A stretch of DNA of 31,820 nt, taken from Fomitopsis serialis. Taxonomy: Eukaryota > Basidiomycota > Agaricomycetes > Polyporales > Fomitopsidaceae. Below are positions 11,276-22,160 of this stretch, piece after piece (position 1 is the stretch's first letter; each line of letters opens with the position of its first letter). A model generated the notes under the pieces. That model was not told the DNA's origin and did not search any database. It saw nothing but the letters and a program-made list of their open reading frames with translations. A program made the position numbers and the translations under genes. The stretch is taken from assembly GCF_022376445.1 (NCBI RefSeq), contig NW_025955393.1, positions 1 to 31,820 of the forward strand. Reading direction: 5' to 3'.

Positions 11276-12114
11276 CAGTAATCACTGCAGCCGGCGCCCC
11301 GCTCGCTACCCGAAAAGGCAGCTGCCCTTTATGGACTGCCCGGGAGAGCTCGCGGCGCCGGCGGCACTACCCAAAATGGGCACCGTCACGCGCTCTTCCT
11401 CTTTGGGTCCTGTCGCGGGCCCATCGGGCGAATGTGATCGCAACGAGCGATCAGTGAGATCTGACGTTTACTGGGGCCAGATACTGTGCCGTATATAGCG
11501 GATTCTTTGGCACCGTGCCTAGATGGTTTGTATCTAGATCCGGCAGACGGATAACATGTATGTCGTGCCCCATGACATATATGCTGCACATGTTGCACTC
11601 CGCGACATACACTTAAGGATTTGTTCATTGCGATGACAATGACTGCTTCAAGCCTTGATGCAATGCGCATGAAGGGCCACAACAGCCCTCCTATTTTGGT
11701 ATGTTCGAGGCCCTGACAAATTATCGTGCTCGGTCAAATGCAGTGGCCTTAGAGATCTCCATGATATCGACACTACGCAGTATACTAAGCACTACAGAAC
11801 AGACAGCTGCAACACTGACTACGCCATACTACTCCTAGTCGTCGCCCGCCTGTTCAACGTTCATCGCCGTCCCACCCATCACTTTCCCATCCGTCGCCCA
11901 TAGGCCCGCACGGTTCGTCCTCTCACTCGTCGTCCCTAGGTTCCCAGTGGCATGCGTCGTGCGCCCTGCCCAAAGGCTCACTCGCCGCGCGTAGTGCTTG
12001 CAGTTGCACTTGCCATGCTGCGGCGACTCCTGTTGATGGGTGGGTCGTGCTCGCTGACACGCTGTTCATGCTCGTCACGCAGCGCTCGACGCGTTCGTCA
12101 ATGCTGTGCCCGGC
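11276..12114. other. gene-poor stretch
   Basis: About 840 bp with no supportable gene. From about 11840 the plus strand becomes pyrimidine-rich (CGTCGCCC and CACTCGTCG words), leading into the 24-bp repeat. Confidence 0.4.
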
Positions 12115-12310
12115 ATGTTTGTCGATGCGGCGCCTGACGTGTTTGTCGATGCGGCACCCGACGTGTTCGTCGACGCACTTGTGCCCGTCATGCGCCTCCG
12201 TCAGGATCTGCCAGAGCGAGTACATACCTTTGTACCCGCCGACACACTCACCCTACTTGTCGATGTGCCATTCGACACGCTCGTCGACACACCGTCCGAC
12301 ATACTCGTTG
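12115..12310. repeat. degenerate 24-bp tandem repeats in two blocks
   Basis: GTCGAT/GTCGAC units start at 12121, 12145 and 12169, then again at about 12259 and 12283 with a decayed copy at 12307, always 24 bp apart. In the plus frame the unit reads V-D-[AVT]-[AP]-x-D-x-[FL]; on minus it reads as a Cys/Arg/His-rich octapeptide. One plus frame stays open (12106-12366), but there is no domain, and codon use follows the repeat, so coding is uncertain. Confidence 0.7.
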
Positions 12311-12366
12311 GCAAGAGGCCCGTCGGTCTGGACTCTAGGGCGGGTAGTAGATTAGTGCGTGCATAG

Positions 12367-12979
12367 ATGACTAGGCCAGGCAAGCTTACCTGGTTAAACT
12401 CACCCCTAAATGTGTCCCAGGAACCTCAACTGTTGTCTTCTGCGCAGAGTCGAGCATGAAAGCAGAATGGTAGACTTACGGTAGCACGCAGAAGCGACGT
12501 GAGCGGCGAGCCTTGCGGGCGCCCGTAAACTCAACGTTTGTGTCTATTTGTCGTCTCACCAGATTTGGTAACCCCGATGTGCTCGGGCTGTTCCTAGCCA
12601 ATCAGAACGTGTTTAAAGGTCCTACTTAGGCCTGCAACATACCTGCGATTTGTGATCGGGACGTTTCCGCACCGTGTGTGCATGTATTGTAAGCTGGAAT
12701 GGGGATTAGATACGTGTTTAGTCGCATTTACCACAGCAGATGAGATGTAGGACACTATTCTCGTGTACAATACAGATATCTAGTGTACTGTACTGGTTCT
12801 CAGCCGAGTCTCGAGTCGTAATGGGTGTTGCAGCGCAATACATACATACTGGACTCGATGATAACACAATCATTGTATACGTAGGTTATATTCTGCCATT
12901 ACAGTTCATTGAACTTTCGACATTGCACACAAACACGACGTCTTTCAATTAAACAAAGCAAACAGATGGATTTATTCTA
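12367..12979. other. AT-richer spacer without genes
   Basis: About 610 bp, noticeably AT-richer than the C-rich block that follows. No supportable exon, RNA gene or repeat was found. Confidence 0.4.
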
Positions 12980-13760
12980 CTATGTGCTGCGTGCGCCCCG
13001 GCCCTGCCCGCCGTCGCGACTCGCGGTCACCCACTTCTCGCTCATGCGCCCACCTTGCATTCGGTGACCGTGCTTGCGTGCTAGGCATTCGCCCTGCACG
13101 CTCGCGGTCGCCGTGCGTGCGGTGCTGGTCCGCGCCCTATGCTCGCCTGCCCTCTCGCCCTCGCCCTCTCACCCGCTTGTCCTCTCGCCCGTTCGCCCTC
13201 CCAGTTTCCCGCTCACCTGCTCGTCCGTCTACCCAACCGCTCGTCTGCTTGTCAATGCATCCGTCTGCTCACCCGCTCGTCCACCCGCCGCCCGTTCACC
13301 CACAGCTCATCCACCCGCCGCCTGTCCACCCGCCGCTTGTCCACCCGCCACTTGTCCACCTGCCGCTCGTCCACTCGCCCGCCCGCCCTCTCCGAGTCGC
13401 CCGCCCGCCCTCTCCGAGTCATCCATCCGCCCGCCCGCCCGCCCGTCCACCCACCGCTCGTCCACCTGCCCACTCATCCGTCCGGCCCCCTGCTCTTCAT
13501 CTGCTCGCGCGCCTGCGCCTGCATTTGTCGGCTGCATCTGTGTGCTGGGCATTTGCCCAGCGCACTTGCGGTGGGCATGTGCTGTCGCCTGCCCGTCTGC
13601 CTACTCTCCTACCTATCCGGGTGCTCACCCATCCGCTTACCTGTCCGTCAGACTGCCCGCAGCGCGCGCGCGTATCCGCCTGCCCGCCCGCCTGCTCGCG
13701 CTCGCGCCCGTACCCGTGGTCCGCCCGTCGGCTGCGTTTGCACGCGAGGCATTAGCCCTG
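12980..13760. repeat. C-rich, strand-asymmetric minisatellite / low-complexity block
   Basis: The plus strand is strongly C-rich, with degenerate tandem units such as CACCCGCCGCTTGTC around 13280-13380 (period about 18 bp) and duplicated CCCGCCCTCTCCGAGTC phrases near 13380-13420. Because stop codons need A, all three plus frames stay open for 250-300 codons here, giving Pro/Ser/Arg/Ala-rich translations. That is the signature of simple sequence and not of a gene. A purine/pyrimidine strand bias like this could form triplex or other non-B structure; that is inference. Confidence 0.8.
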
Positions 13761-14179
13761 CGTACTCGCGGTCAACGCGCGTGTCGTGCTGCGCATCGCC
13801 GCGTCCTGTGGCCACAGTCAGCTCCATTGCTCGTGTGCGTTTGCACTCACTTCGAAGCCCGATCTTTGCTGACCCGTTGGCCGTTCGTATGCGCTATGCT
13901 CTAACGGCGTCAGTGACCGCCGACGCAGGATGGTGGAGGTCGCAAACAGCGGGCAAAACCGCTCGCCGCTCGCTCGGCTCGTTGCGGGCTTCCGGGATTG
14001 GCCGAAATCGACGCCACACAGTGGGCAGGGCGGCGGCGCAGGGGATTCGAGATCGTACCTGATCTCAGATGCGCTGACCCCGATGTGCATCCATATGGGG
14101 TAGCCTCGCATCGCGCGCCAGTGGTACCGCCCCGCCGGGGACGAAGGGGCCGGGGTAGCTGCCATATCAGGTAACGACC

Positions 14180-14221
14180 GACGGCGCCTCGTTCATACAT
14201 GACGGCGCCTCGCTTTTACAT
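14180..14221. repeat. two tandem copies of a 21-bp unit
   Basis: GACGGCGCCTCG followed by TTCATACAT (14180-14200) and TTTTACAT-like (14201-14221) are adjacent near copies. They sit just outside the right copy of the inverted-repeat pair and share its CATACAT word. Confidence 0.6.
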
Positions 14222-14261
14222 GAGCGAGTGGCAGCCCATGTATGAAAACAGCTGCAGGTAA

Positions 14262-14330
14262 GTACTGGAGTTTATGTATGATCACTCCGTGCTCACTACA
14301 AGGATCTTATACAAACTTATGCCTATATGG
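14262..14330 (+). repeat. right copy of a diverged inverted-repeat pair
   Basis: Plus-strand partner of 11196-11275. It shares GTAAGTAC, an exact 12-base TTATGTATGATC and GTGCT at conserved spacing. Between the copies lie the 24-bp repeats and the C-rich block and no recognised transposase, so a large non-autonomous element or two unrelated insertions of the same repeat are both possible. Confidence 0.45.
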
Positions 14331-14844
14331 CCTGATACTCGTGTTCTCGACGAGGCCGTGCAGCGTGCACAGGATCCAAGCATTGCAGTGTAAAGGGCGC
14401 CTCAGGACATGCGGCGAACGTGTGTATTGTCTCCGTCATACCAATAGAACGACCGCGTCTCTGGGAAGCTCAGCGTTCAGGAGCGCTCAGGTCCGCAGGT
14501 CATCCATCTCCTCTATTCTGTGGTCGTCCCACGCTTTCCCAGCACCTACCGCTGCTGCCGGTCTGCAACGTCAAAACCCACTGTCGATCCTCTGTTTCTC
14601 CGTCAACCTCGCACGTACGACGGGTTTCGAGGCTCAAGTGCACGGCTTTCCAGGGTGAGATCTCGCGAGACATCGTCTGGGCGGCACGATCTGATACCGA
14701 TATACTCATTGCAGGTTGTCACTTCCCTACTTGCCGTCGTAGCAACATTGCTCAACACCGCGTAAGTCTAATTCCCATACGTGGTGAGCAGGTCGTATCA
14801 ACAATCTCACTTGCTGAGACCATAACTTAAGAAACTAGTACGAA
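14331..14844. other. upstream region of the F-box gene
   Basis: About 510 bp with short frames on both strands. No exon is joinable to the F-box gene, which has its own convincing start at 14845. Promoter elements were not identified. Confidence 0.4.
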
Positions 14845-16606
14845 ATGGTGAATCAAGTCAATGGCGCAAGCGATCCTTCGGAATACGGGCTACCTCCGGG
14901 ATGGCCACCTGAGTTCAGGCCCCCCACGTACTCAAGGTATGCCTTGCGTTCACTCTGTTCCCAGCTACTTCAATGACATTATTGGTTTGCTTCGTCGACA
15001 CAGTGCTACATATCCGCGCTTTCCGCAGGAACTCATCGACCGCCTCTGCGAGCTCCTCCTGTACGAGCCCCATACACTGACCAAGTGTCGCTTCGTTTGC
15101 AATGCTTGGTATCACTCTGCACGACGCGTATCCTGGGGCGAAATACTCCCGTTGAAGACCCGAGAAGCCTTGGACGACTGTGCGCGCATGCTGGTGTCGA
15201 AAGACAATCAATCTTATTGCAGGAAGTTTTATGCACTGGTGATTGCAGATAATCCTCGAAGGCCGTTTGCACACATCTGGCCGATGCTCATCCCCGGCTG
15301 CTTTCTTCCGAAGTTGCAGCAACTATATCTACAAACTTGCGACTGGGCGGGAACCAAACCACATGGAATGTTCTTCGACCTCCTTTCCTCCTATACCAGC
15401 GTCACGGATCTGCGACTCTGGCGGTGTCGCTTCCGCAGTGTAGCGGAACTCCGTAGGATTCTCAATGCACTACCCGGACTTAAAGATCTCATGCTCTGCG
15501 ACATCATGCTGCAGCACCTACACATGCCCGACTTGGTGCCTGACTATGTCCCTTCGTCTCGCAACAAGCTAGAAAAAGTTGTTCTTCAAATTTCCTACCC
15601 ATCCTCGGACGATGACAATCGTAGTGACATGACGGTTCCTCGAGACCTGTTGGATGTCTGTGCCACGCACCCAACCGTGGTCGACCTAGACATAGACCTG
15701 CTCTACTGTTCCTCGCTTTCGCATCTTCATCGATCTCTTTGTCATTTCCCCAACCTGTCCCGCTTGCTGGTACGCGGGGAGTTCAGCTCACATGGTAATC
15801 CTGTTTCGGCGGAAGACATGGCCCTGTATGCAGCATATTCTCTCACCCACTCACTGTTGGCTTTCCAACTCGTCTACGTACCCGCCATGTCGTGGGCATC
15901 GCCACTTCTCAAGCTGGTATCGACCCCACGAGCATGCAGTCAACTGGAAACCCTGGAGTTCAGCATCTTACCAGAGGGTGGCCGATTTGCAGTGCTCGTA
16001 CCGCGTATCACAGAGGTACTGCGTGTCACAGGAGCTAAGCTCAAGACGTTCACATGGAATTGCCTTATTGATGACGGTAAAGGCACTATTCACCCGTTAT
16101 TATGCTTGCGATCGCTCATCGAGACTGCTGTAGCCTCGATCCATGATGTTATACCGCGACTCACAGCAAACACATCACTCACGGAACTGAGCATGGGCTT
16201 CTTCTGCACATTATCACCGCTGGGGGTCCAGAGGGTTCTGGGTTCCTTGCTATCTGGCATCCAATCCCCGCATCTGGAGAGCCTCGTCATCAGTTTTAAT
16301 ATCCTTGTCCACTCCAAGGCATCTGAAGATCGAAACAAAGCATCACTCACCCAGACAGACCCTATCGACTCTATCTCGACCTTCCATGCCATCCTTTCTC
16401 GCCCCGTCTTTGAGCGGCCCTCTAATTCTGGCCGCATAAGTATCTACTTCAGAACCGACAAGTCACAAGAGGGCTTTGCCATGTTGTCCGCAATGAAGCC
16501 TCACATCAACACTCTGTTCGCGCCATGGCTAGATCGCGGAGCCGTAGAGCTCCATTTCCTGCCTAACGCGGATGGTGTATATAGTTCTTATACAGTGCTA
16601 CGCTAG
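14845..16606 (+). CDS. F-box protein with leucine-rich C-terminal region
   Basis: Two exons, 14845-14936 and 15004-16606, joined across a 67-nt GTATGC-CACAG intron in phase 2, give 564 residues. I prefer the ATG at 14845 (begins MVNQVNGASD) over the in-frame ATG at 14861, because splicing places a Pro-rich leader (LPPGWPPEF) directly before the F-box; the unspliced reading is poorly composed. The F-box is at residues ~34-75 (YPRFPQELIDRLCELLL, then KCRFVCNAWYHSARRVSW). The rest has irregular leucine-rich repeats (LPKLQQLYLQTCDW, VTDLRLWRCRF, LPGLKDLMLCD). By family, such proteins bind Skp1 through the F-box and present a substrate to an SCF ubiquitin ligase; the substrate is unknown. No frame lesion is visible. 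Confidence 0.88.
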
Positions 16607-17230
16607 TGAGTGTCAAGACTCCGTCGTCTTGCTCGGTATGCTCATCCACTCGACTATTAGAGAGATGCCGACGTCACCGAAATACGTGACATGGAGTGTT
16701 CGCGATGGACGACAGTTACGGTCATGCTGGACACAGCGTGCGTTGTATCATGAGTTCCGCTGCGGCTTTCATATATCCCAGGTTGCGTAACGCGTTCACG
16801 GTCGTCACCTGTCAGTATTGTAAACACCCCGCCGTCCGAGGCCACGGAGGCTACGCGACGCGAGAGCTAGAATGCTAGCCATAATTTGGGGACACTGTCA
16901 TGAGGGAATGCTGATTGTCGGACGTGTTCTATTGAATTTATCTCTCAGCCGTTCATTCTGTTCGAACATATTTTTCTGTCGGGACCAGTGATGCAACGCA
17001 GTGGTCTCATGCCGGCGCTTCTCGCTCAATGCACGACGACCTCGTCCTCTCCCTTTGCTCTCTCTCGTCTGGTCTGGTCACTCGCTGCCCTCCTCCACTG
17101 GTGTCTGGTGCTCAAATCTCCCGGATAGGACTGTACAATCAAGACGGATAGGCGAGTAGTGCGCCCGACTATTATGATATGTCAATTCTCGGGACTGCGG
17201 CCTGTCTGCCATCCAGAGCTTTGTCCTTTA
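16607..17230. other. intergenic, no supportable gene
   Basis: About 620 bp between the F-box stop and the MITE-like element. No gene, RNA or repeat was recognised. Confidence 0.45.
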
Positions 17231-17855
17231 GAGCCCGTTCAGCAACCACGAGCGATCGATTCTCGGTCCGCTTCTCGAAAGTGTTTCTTCGGCATCTGGG
17301 TACATCCGAGCGCAGATTGATTCGCTGCTCGGACATCTCCCCTTGCTTATTCAGCACTGAGTCACGTGTTTCTTTTTGCGAGCCCGTTGAGTCGTCCCCG
17401 TTGTCAGCCATCGCGTCGCTGGCGAGGGCTTGCTCGCCGTCGCTCACGACGAGCATAGACTCTTATTTTCTCGTAGGGCCTGTATATAAAAAAAGCAATG
17501 GCATATTCACGCTTCTGAAGCAATTGGCAGTGCATCTATGTAGGTTATGGGTGGCACGCAGGCTAGATGAGGCCGTGAGAATGTCCCGCTCATTGTCATG
17601 CTCGACGAGCACGACATGGCGGGGAGCAGGCGGGACCGTGATGGGACCAGCGGGGTTGGCAGAGGCCTCGACCGGGCTGATGGCAGTGATCAACAAAAGT
17701 CACGCGTTGCTAACGGGTGCTTCCGAGGCGCGTCGGCAGGTTCGGCAGCCCGGCAAGGGGGCAAAAAGCTGGTGAAACCGATTCTGAGCGATTCTGTTCA
17801 TCTGGCGGGAGAAACGCCCGCGAGAATTGATCACTCGTGGTTGCTGAACGGGCTC
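17231..17855. mobile_element. MITE-like element with 36-bp terminal inverted repeats
   Basis: GAGCCCGTTCAGCAACCACG opens the left end at 17231. The same sequence opens the right end on the minus strand at 17855. Similarity runs 36 bp with two mismatches, both transitions, then fades. Both ends are flanked by TA (17229-17230 and 17856-17857), fitting a TA target duplication as in Tc1/mariner-type elements. At 625 bp with no transposase frame it looks non-autonomous. The long plus frame (17179-17775) starts outside the element and runs through the left repeat, so I do not call it a gene. Superfamily assignment from TA flanks alone is tentative. Confidence 0.8.
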
Positions 17856-19043
17856 TAAGTTACGGTTGCCCGATAGTCCGGGGCCGGGCATTTTGCACGA
17901 CGCGCCTCAGCCACAGCGCATCGCTGGTCTGCCGCCTGCTCCATACCCTCAACAACTCACTCAATCCCCACGCTACGGTCATAGAAGTGCTCCCGCTGCA
18001 CTACAAGCACCGGGAACAGCAAGATAGATGTCCCAGGAGGTTCACATCGACCTCCAAAGTCCACAAGAAGGCATGACGACCTCGGGAAGTGGTAAGCGCC
18101 CGACAACGCCGCGACTCGCTCGGACTCGAATGCACAAGTGTGGAGGACACAACTATGGTGCATGGGCATTCGATACAGGTAAGTATGTGGGAATGTCGAA
18201 TAGGTATGCAGATCATCATAGGACGGTATGACCCTCGGTAGCGATACCGCAGTGTGCGTCCTGCAGGCCCAGTGAAGTGGTACTATAACCTTTCTGAGGC
18301 TCTCGGTGTAGGCATCCAGTACTCAGTATTCAGTGTACACGCTATTCTTGGTAGTGATGGGGTGATGCACGCGTACGACATCAGGGAAAACCGCCCAAAC
18401 CCCCAAGACGTTGGCGAGATGTCCAACACCTCTTGAAGACCTCTTGAAGAGATGTATATCTTTTTAAGATGTCGGCAAGAGCTCAAGACAAGTCCCCCAA
18501 TATATAGAGAGCTATACTGCTCAGTGACACCTCTAATAGCTCTTTATTATCCTTCTTACAGGTTGAGAACGCCAGCCATACGGCCCATATTGGGGCAGCT
18601 CTTCAATTTCTCTGAGAGCATTATGCTAATCTCTCAACAGACTACATCAATTCCAATCTGGTTGATTGCATTCGGGTATCGCAGCATAAAAATCATATCC
18701 ATTGACATAGAACATACAGCCCGTGAAAGCTATGCTAATATCCTACACCCAGCGCGTGTTGTACAATGTGAGCTATAAATGGATATGCTGGTTGTGAAGG
18801 AAGAAAAGCACAGCTACAGTTTTGTGAGAGACGGATGATACATAGTACATACGTGAGCGACGGACAATGAGTAGTACATACAAGCTGTGAGAGCAACGAG
18901 ACGGACAGGTATATCACCCGCTTGGACCCAATGTGAGAATAGAAGTACGCGCCCCGCACGCGACCTGCAAATGATCAGCCAATGAGCCCACCGGACAAGA
19001 CGGGACCATACCCATATCTGCAATCACCTCACGCCGGCTGCAC
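17856..19043. other. intergenic, AT-richer, no supportable gene
   Basis: About 1.2 kb downstream of the DUF6532-like gene. It contains small repeats such as CCTCTTGAAGA twice near 18428-18448 and paired AGTACATAC words near 18843 and 18872. No splice-joinable coding frame was found. Confidence 0.4.
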
Positions 19044-21415
19044 TCACGCTTTCTTGCCCTTGTTGCCCGCTGAAGGATTGCGCTGGGTGGAACTTGAAGG
19101 ACCGGCCTCCTGGTCCGCAGCTGCCGTGGACACAGTAGTCGGTGTCCCAGCGGCAGCCTTGCCCTTGCTCCACCGGCCGATGACCAGCCCCAAGTCGATG
19201 CCATCGTCCACGTCAACATCCTTGCCGGTGTGCTTTGGGGCCGAGCTTTGAGCGATCCCGGCGAAGGCCCTAACAGGGGCTGTTAGGCCCGGCAGAGAGG
19301 AAAGCCGACCACTTACCTAATGTTGGTGACCAGCGTGTCGTTCATGGACTCAACGAGTGCGGCGACGCCCTCGTTATAGGCACGACTCTTGGGGTCTGCA
19401 TGTCGACGTAGCTTCTCGATGCCCGCCAACAAGCGATCGAACCTACAAAAATACATGTCAGTGTGAATGCGACCCCATGGCAAGCAGACGTACTCGGCCG
19501 CGTAAGTCTTCTCCTCGAAGGCCACAGTTGCATTGCCCTTCAGAGATTCATCCAGGGCCACCAAGATCTAACAGTGTGTTAGAAGTGAGTCAATGGAATA
19601 GTGGGGCACTCACCGCACTGCACGTCAAGGCAATCATGTTGCTCGACGGCGGCATGACATCAAGGTCAAACCGCTCTCGGTTCTCACTGCGGAGAGCCTC
19701 TGGATGCTGCCCAACCCACCATTGACGCGCCATCACCTCAGCGATGACGATGCTGTGGAACGGCGTGTCCAGGTCGGGGGTGTCCCACAGCTGCTGCAGG
19801 TTAGCCAGTCAGGAAACAAGCTGATCAGTGACACACGTACCGACGGGTCCACATCAGGATCTGGCAGCTCCACGTTCCCGTAGTGGAACGTATTATTTTG
19901 CTTCAGGAACCTGATGCGTGCCTCCTTCGCCTTCTGCAGCTTCGCGGTACGACTCACTGCGTCCAGACCGGTGTCCGAGATCTTGATGGACAACAGCTCC
20001 TTCTCCACGACACGCTTCGCTTTCTGCTTTAGTTCTTGTCGGATTTGCGCCGCCGCCCTGTACACCTGAGGCATGGAAACGAGATCATGGTCAGTATGGA
20101 ATTGCTGAGGCGACATCCACTCACATATCTACCCATCTTCGCCTTGACCTTCTCATCCAACCACAGCGGACTGAAATCCTTCTGAAAGTCGTCCGCCTGA
20201 TACTTCGGCAGGTTTTGAAGGTCTTCGATGATGATGAGCGGGATGACGACCTTCTCCATGCTGGTGCCCTTCAGGCGAGGCCAAGCGTTCTCGAGCGCGA
20301 TGTGTACCCGGAGCTCTTGCATTGCTCGGTGCAGGAAGCTCTTGACCGGCTCTTTCATGAAAAGAGCCTTGATGTCCTTCTGCTGCTCGGAGGTGAGGAC
20401 ATCCTTCGTCCCGGTGCTCGGTTTCTGCGTCTTGACCTTGCGTTTGGTTATGGGGTCCGCGTCGTCGATAGTCTGTACAATGAGCTAAGCAACTGGTCAG
20501 TCTAGATTCATCAATCGGGCAATGCTTACATCGTCAGCCCCATCGAGTTCATCCAATTCATCCTGGTCACTGCCATCCTCGTGCTCATCGGCGGCCGGCT
20601 GGTAAGAGGAACTGTCGTCGCCGGAGTCATCGTCCAAGCTGACGGGTGCCTGGTTTTGACCTCGACCCGACTGGCCTTGTGTCGGCCGTTTACGGCCACG
20701 AGGGCTGCCGGTAGAATCTCATGAACGCCTGGTTAGTTAGGCTTTCCAAAGCTGCGAGCATGACAGACTCACCTTCCGCGTCCGACGATGGTATCTCAAC
20801 AGGATTGACCTTCTTCCTACGAGCCCCTTCACCCATTCCACGCTGCGAGACATACCCGGAAGCGCCACCGGCCTTTGCTCTCGTGGTCTTGGGGCCTGAA
20901 GCAGTGTGAGGCTATGCTCAGAACTTCTAAGACTACTTACCTAATCGAGCCACGATGGCTTGCTCCTCCTTGGACAAGCCTTCATGTTGCTTGCGAGCTG
21001 CCGAGGGACGGACCTCTCGAGCGTTATCTCCCTCGTCAGGTGATTGCCCTGTACACGCAGTATAGGATGGGTTGTGCGCGTCGGGCAAGTATGCAACGGT
21101 GAAACAACTCACTTAGCACTGTCGTGTCTCCCTCCTCTGGTTCGGCTGCTTCAGGTGAATGCGATTCCACCGTTGTATTGCTGATCTTGTGCTTCTTCTT
21201 GTCAGGCTCTGTACCCGACTCGTGTTCTGTGTTCTCGTCGGAATCAGCAATGACCTTCCTCTTGCGCGGCTTGGGCTTTGGTCTCGACGTAGAAGAGCGG
21301 GGTCCTAGTACAGTTGCATAGTGATCATGGAGGTGACAATGTTAGACTCACGTTCTTTTGCCTTTCCCTTGCTCTTCGGTGAAACAGCATTTTCACTCCC
21401 ATCTTCGCCCGACCA
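19044..21415 (-). CDS. DUF6532-like protein, downstream paralogue, 5' end unresolved
   Basis: Ten phase-consistent exons on minus after a short first visible one: 21352-~21415, 21113-21304, 20941-21048, 20773-20895, 20530-20717, 20125-20484, 19841-20065, 19614-19793, 19494-19567, 19317-19442 and 19044-19245, all with GT-AG introns. It codes ~614 residues. The first ~225 are Lys/Glu/Ser-rich with basic clusters (PKPKPRKRK) and an acidic patch (DEHEDGSDQDELDELDG). Residues ~250-545 form an alpha-helical domain (LRVHIALENAWPRL, VYRAAAQIRQELKQKAKR, FHYGNVELPDPD) matching my memory of basidiomycete DUF6532. The stop is TGA at 19044. The first visible exon has an in-frame TGA just upstream (21416) and no ATG, so the real start is missing or further upstream. 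Function unknown; nuclear localisation is inferred. Confidence 0.72.
19263..19290. repeat. hairpin-forming inverted repeat inside an intron
   Basis: CCTAACAG and CTGTTAGG, separated by about three bases and flanked by further complementary G/C, form a short strong stem in the last intron of the downstream DUF6532-like gene. It might affect splicing; nothing in the sequence shows that it does. Confidence 0.5.
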
Positions 21416-21423
21416 TCAGGAAA

Positions 21424-21735
21424 AACAGGGTTTGCTTGCCAAGTATGTCAAGACACGAAATGTCTTGAATGCATCAGATTGCTTGACAAGACAAGTCTCT
21501 GCGGAAATTCACTTGATGTAGCAGTGACAAACTTGGTCATGCATTCAGTTGCTTTGTCAAATTATACTTGCACGGCGTGCAATATAATGCACCACTAACA
21601 GAGGAAGCTTTACATGCCTTCCTGGTCCTGGCAGGCTGTACAAGAGCATCAAATCTTGTCCAGGCCGTGCAAGCATATTTTTGCTTGACCAACACATTGT
21701 TTGCGTAATGATTCATTTCACTCCACATAGCACAG
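21424..21735. repeat. AT-richer insertion-like segment next to a gene start
   Basis: About 310 bp, AT-richer than its surroundings, abutting the point where the downstream DUF6532-like frame stops. It carries several small hairpins and repeats of CTTG/CAAG type: CAAGACA-CGAAA-TGTCTTG near 21449, GCTTGCC and GCTTGACC words near 21431 and 21682, and TGCACGGCGTGCA near 21570. I found no clear terminal repeats or target duplication, so insertion is a suspicion. Confidence 0.35.
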
Positions 21736-22160
21736 TCACTAACGAACAGTCATGATCATAAATATCGTAGAATACATGTACAGACACACAATTACACTGT
21801 TACTGACAACACAGAGCAGGGAAGGCTCACGCTACTGAAGACGAATAGCTACCGAACGCGACGAACGCACTGCCGTGCACATATTAGACCTAGAGTTGTT
21901 GTAGATATTCTGATTGCAGTAGAGTATCTGTGACGTCATTAGTCAGTTCACAACGGAACACATGCTATGAAGAATCTACCTAGGTCTTCAACGAATGCAT
22001 CACAATACGCCTACGCCGGTGTGCTGAGCTCAGTCACTTCCAAATAAAATTAGTACTCAAGGATATGCCATGGTGTCATGGCACTCACCTGCCAGCGACA
22101 CCGTCAGCGTTGCCTCACAGCGAAGTGAGACTTGGAATCCTGATATAAAGTAGTATTACA
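21736..22160. other. spacer between the two DUF6532-like genes
   Basis: About 425 bp. Minus-strand exons of the upstream gene may extend into it: a GTAAGT donor at 22168 could splice to an acceptor near 22115, and a further acceptor lies near 21980, which would add ~25 residues. The region must also hold the promoter of the downstream gene unless its start is lost. Confidence 0.35.

Noticed and set aside
12982..14062. Three overlapping plus-strand frames of 250-300 codons
   Set aside because: All three frames are open at once in C-rich simple sequence, with Pro/Ser/Arg-only composition and no domains. This is an effect of few A residues and does not indicate genes.
14861..14936. ATG at 14861 as the F-box start
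   Set aside because: Its frame before the F-box is poorly composed. The ATG at 14845 with an in-phase 67-nt intron gives a better leader and a consensus donor.
17179..17775. 198-residue plus-strand frame
   Set aside because: It starts outside and crosses the terminal inverted repeat of the MITE-like element, and its composition is random-looking.
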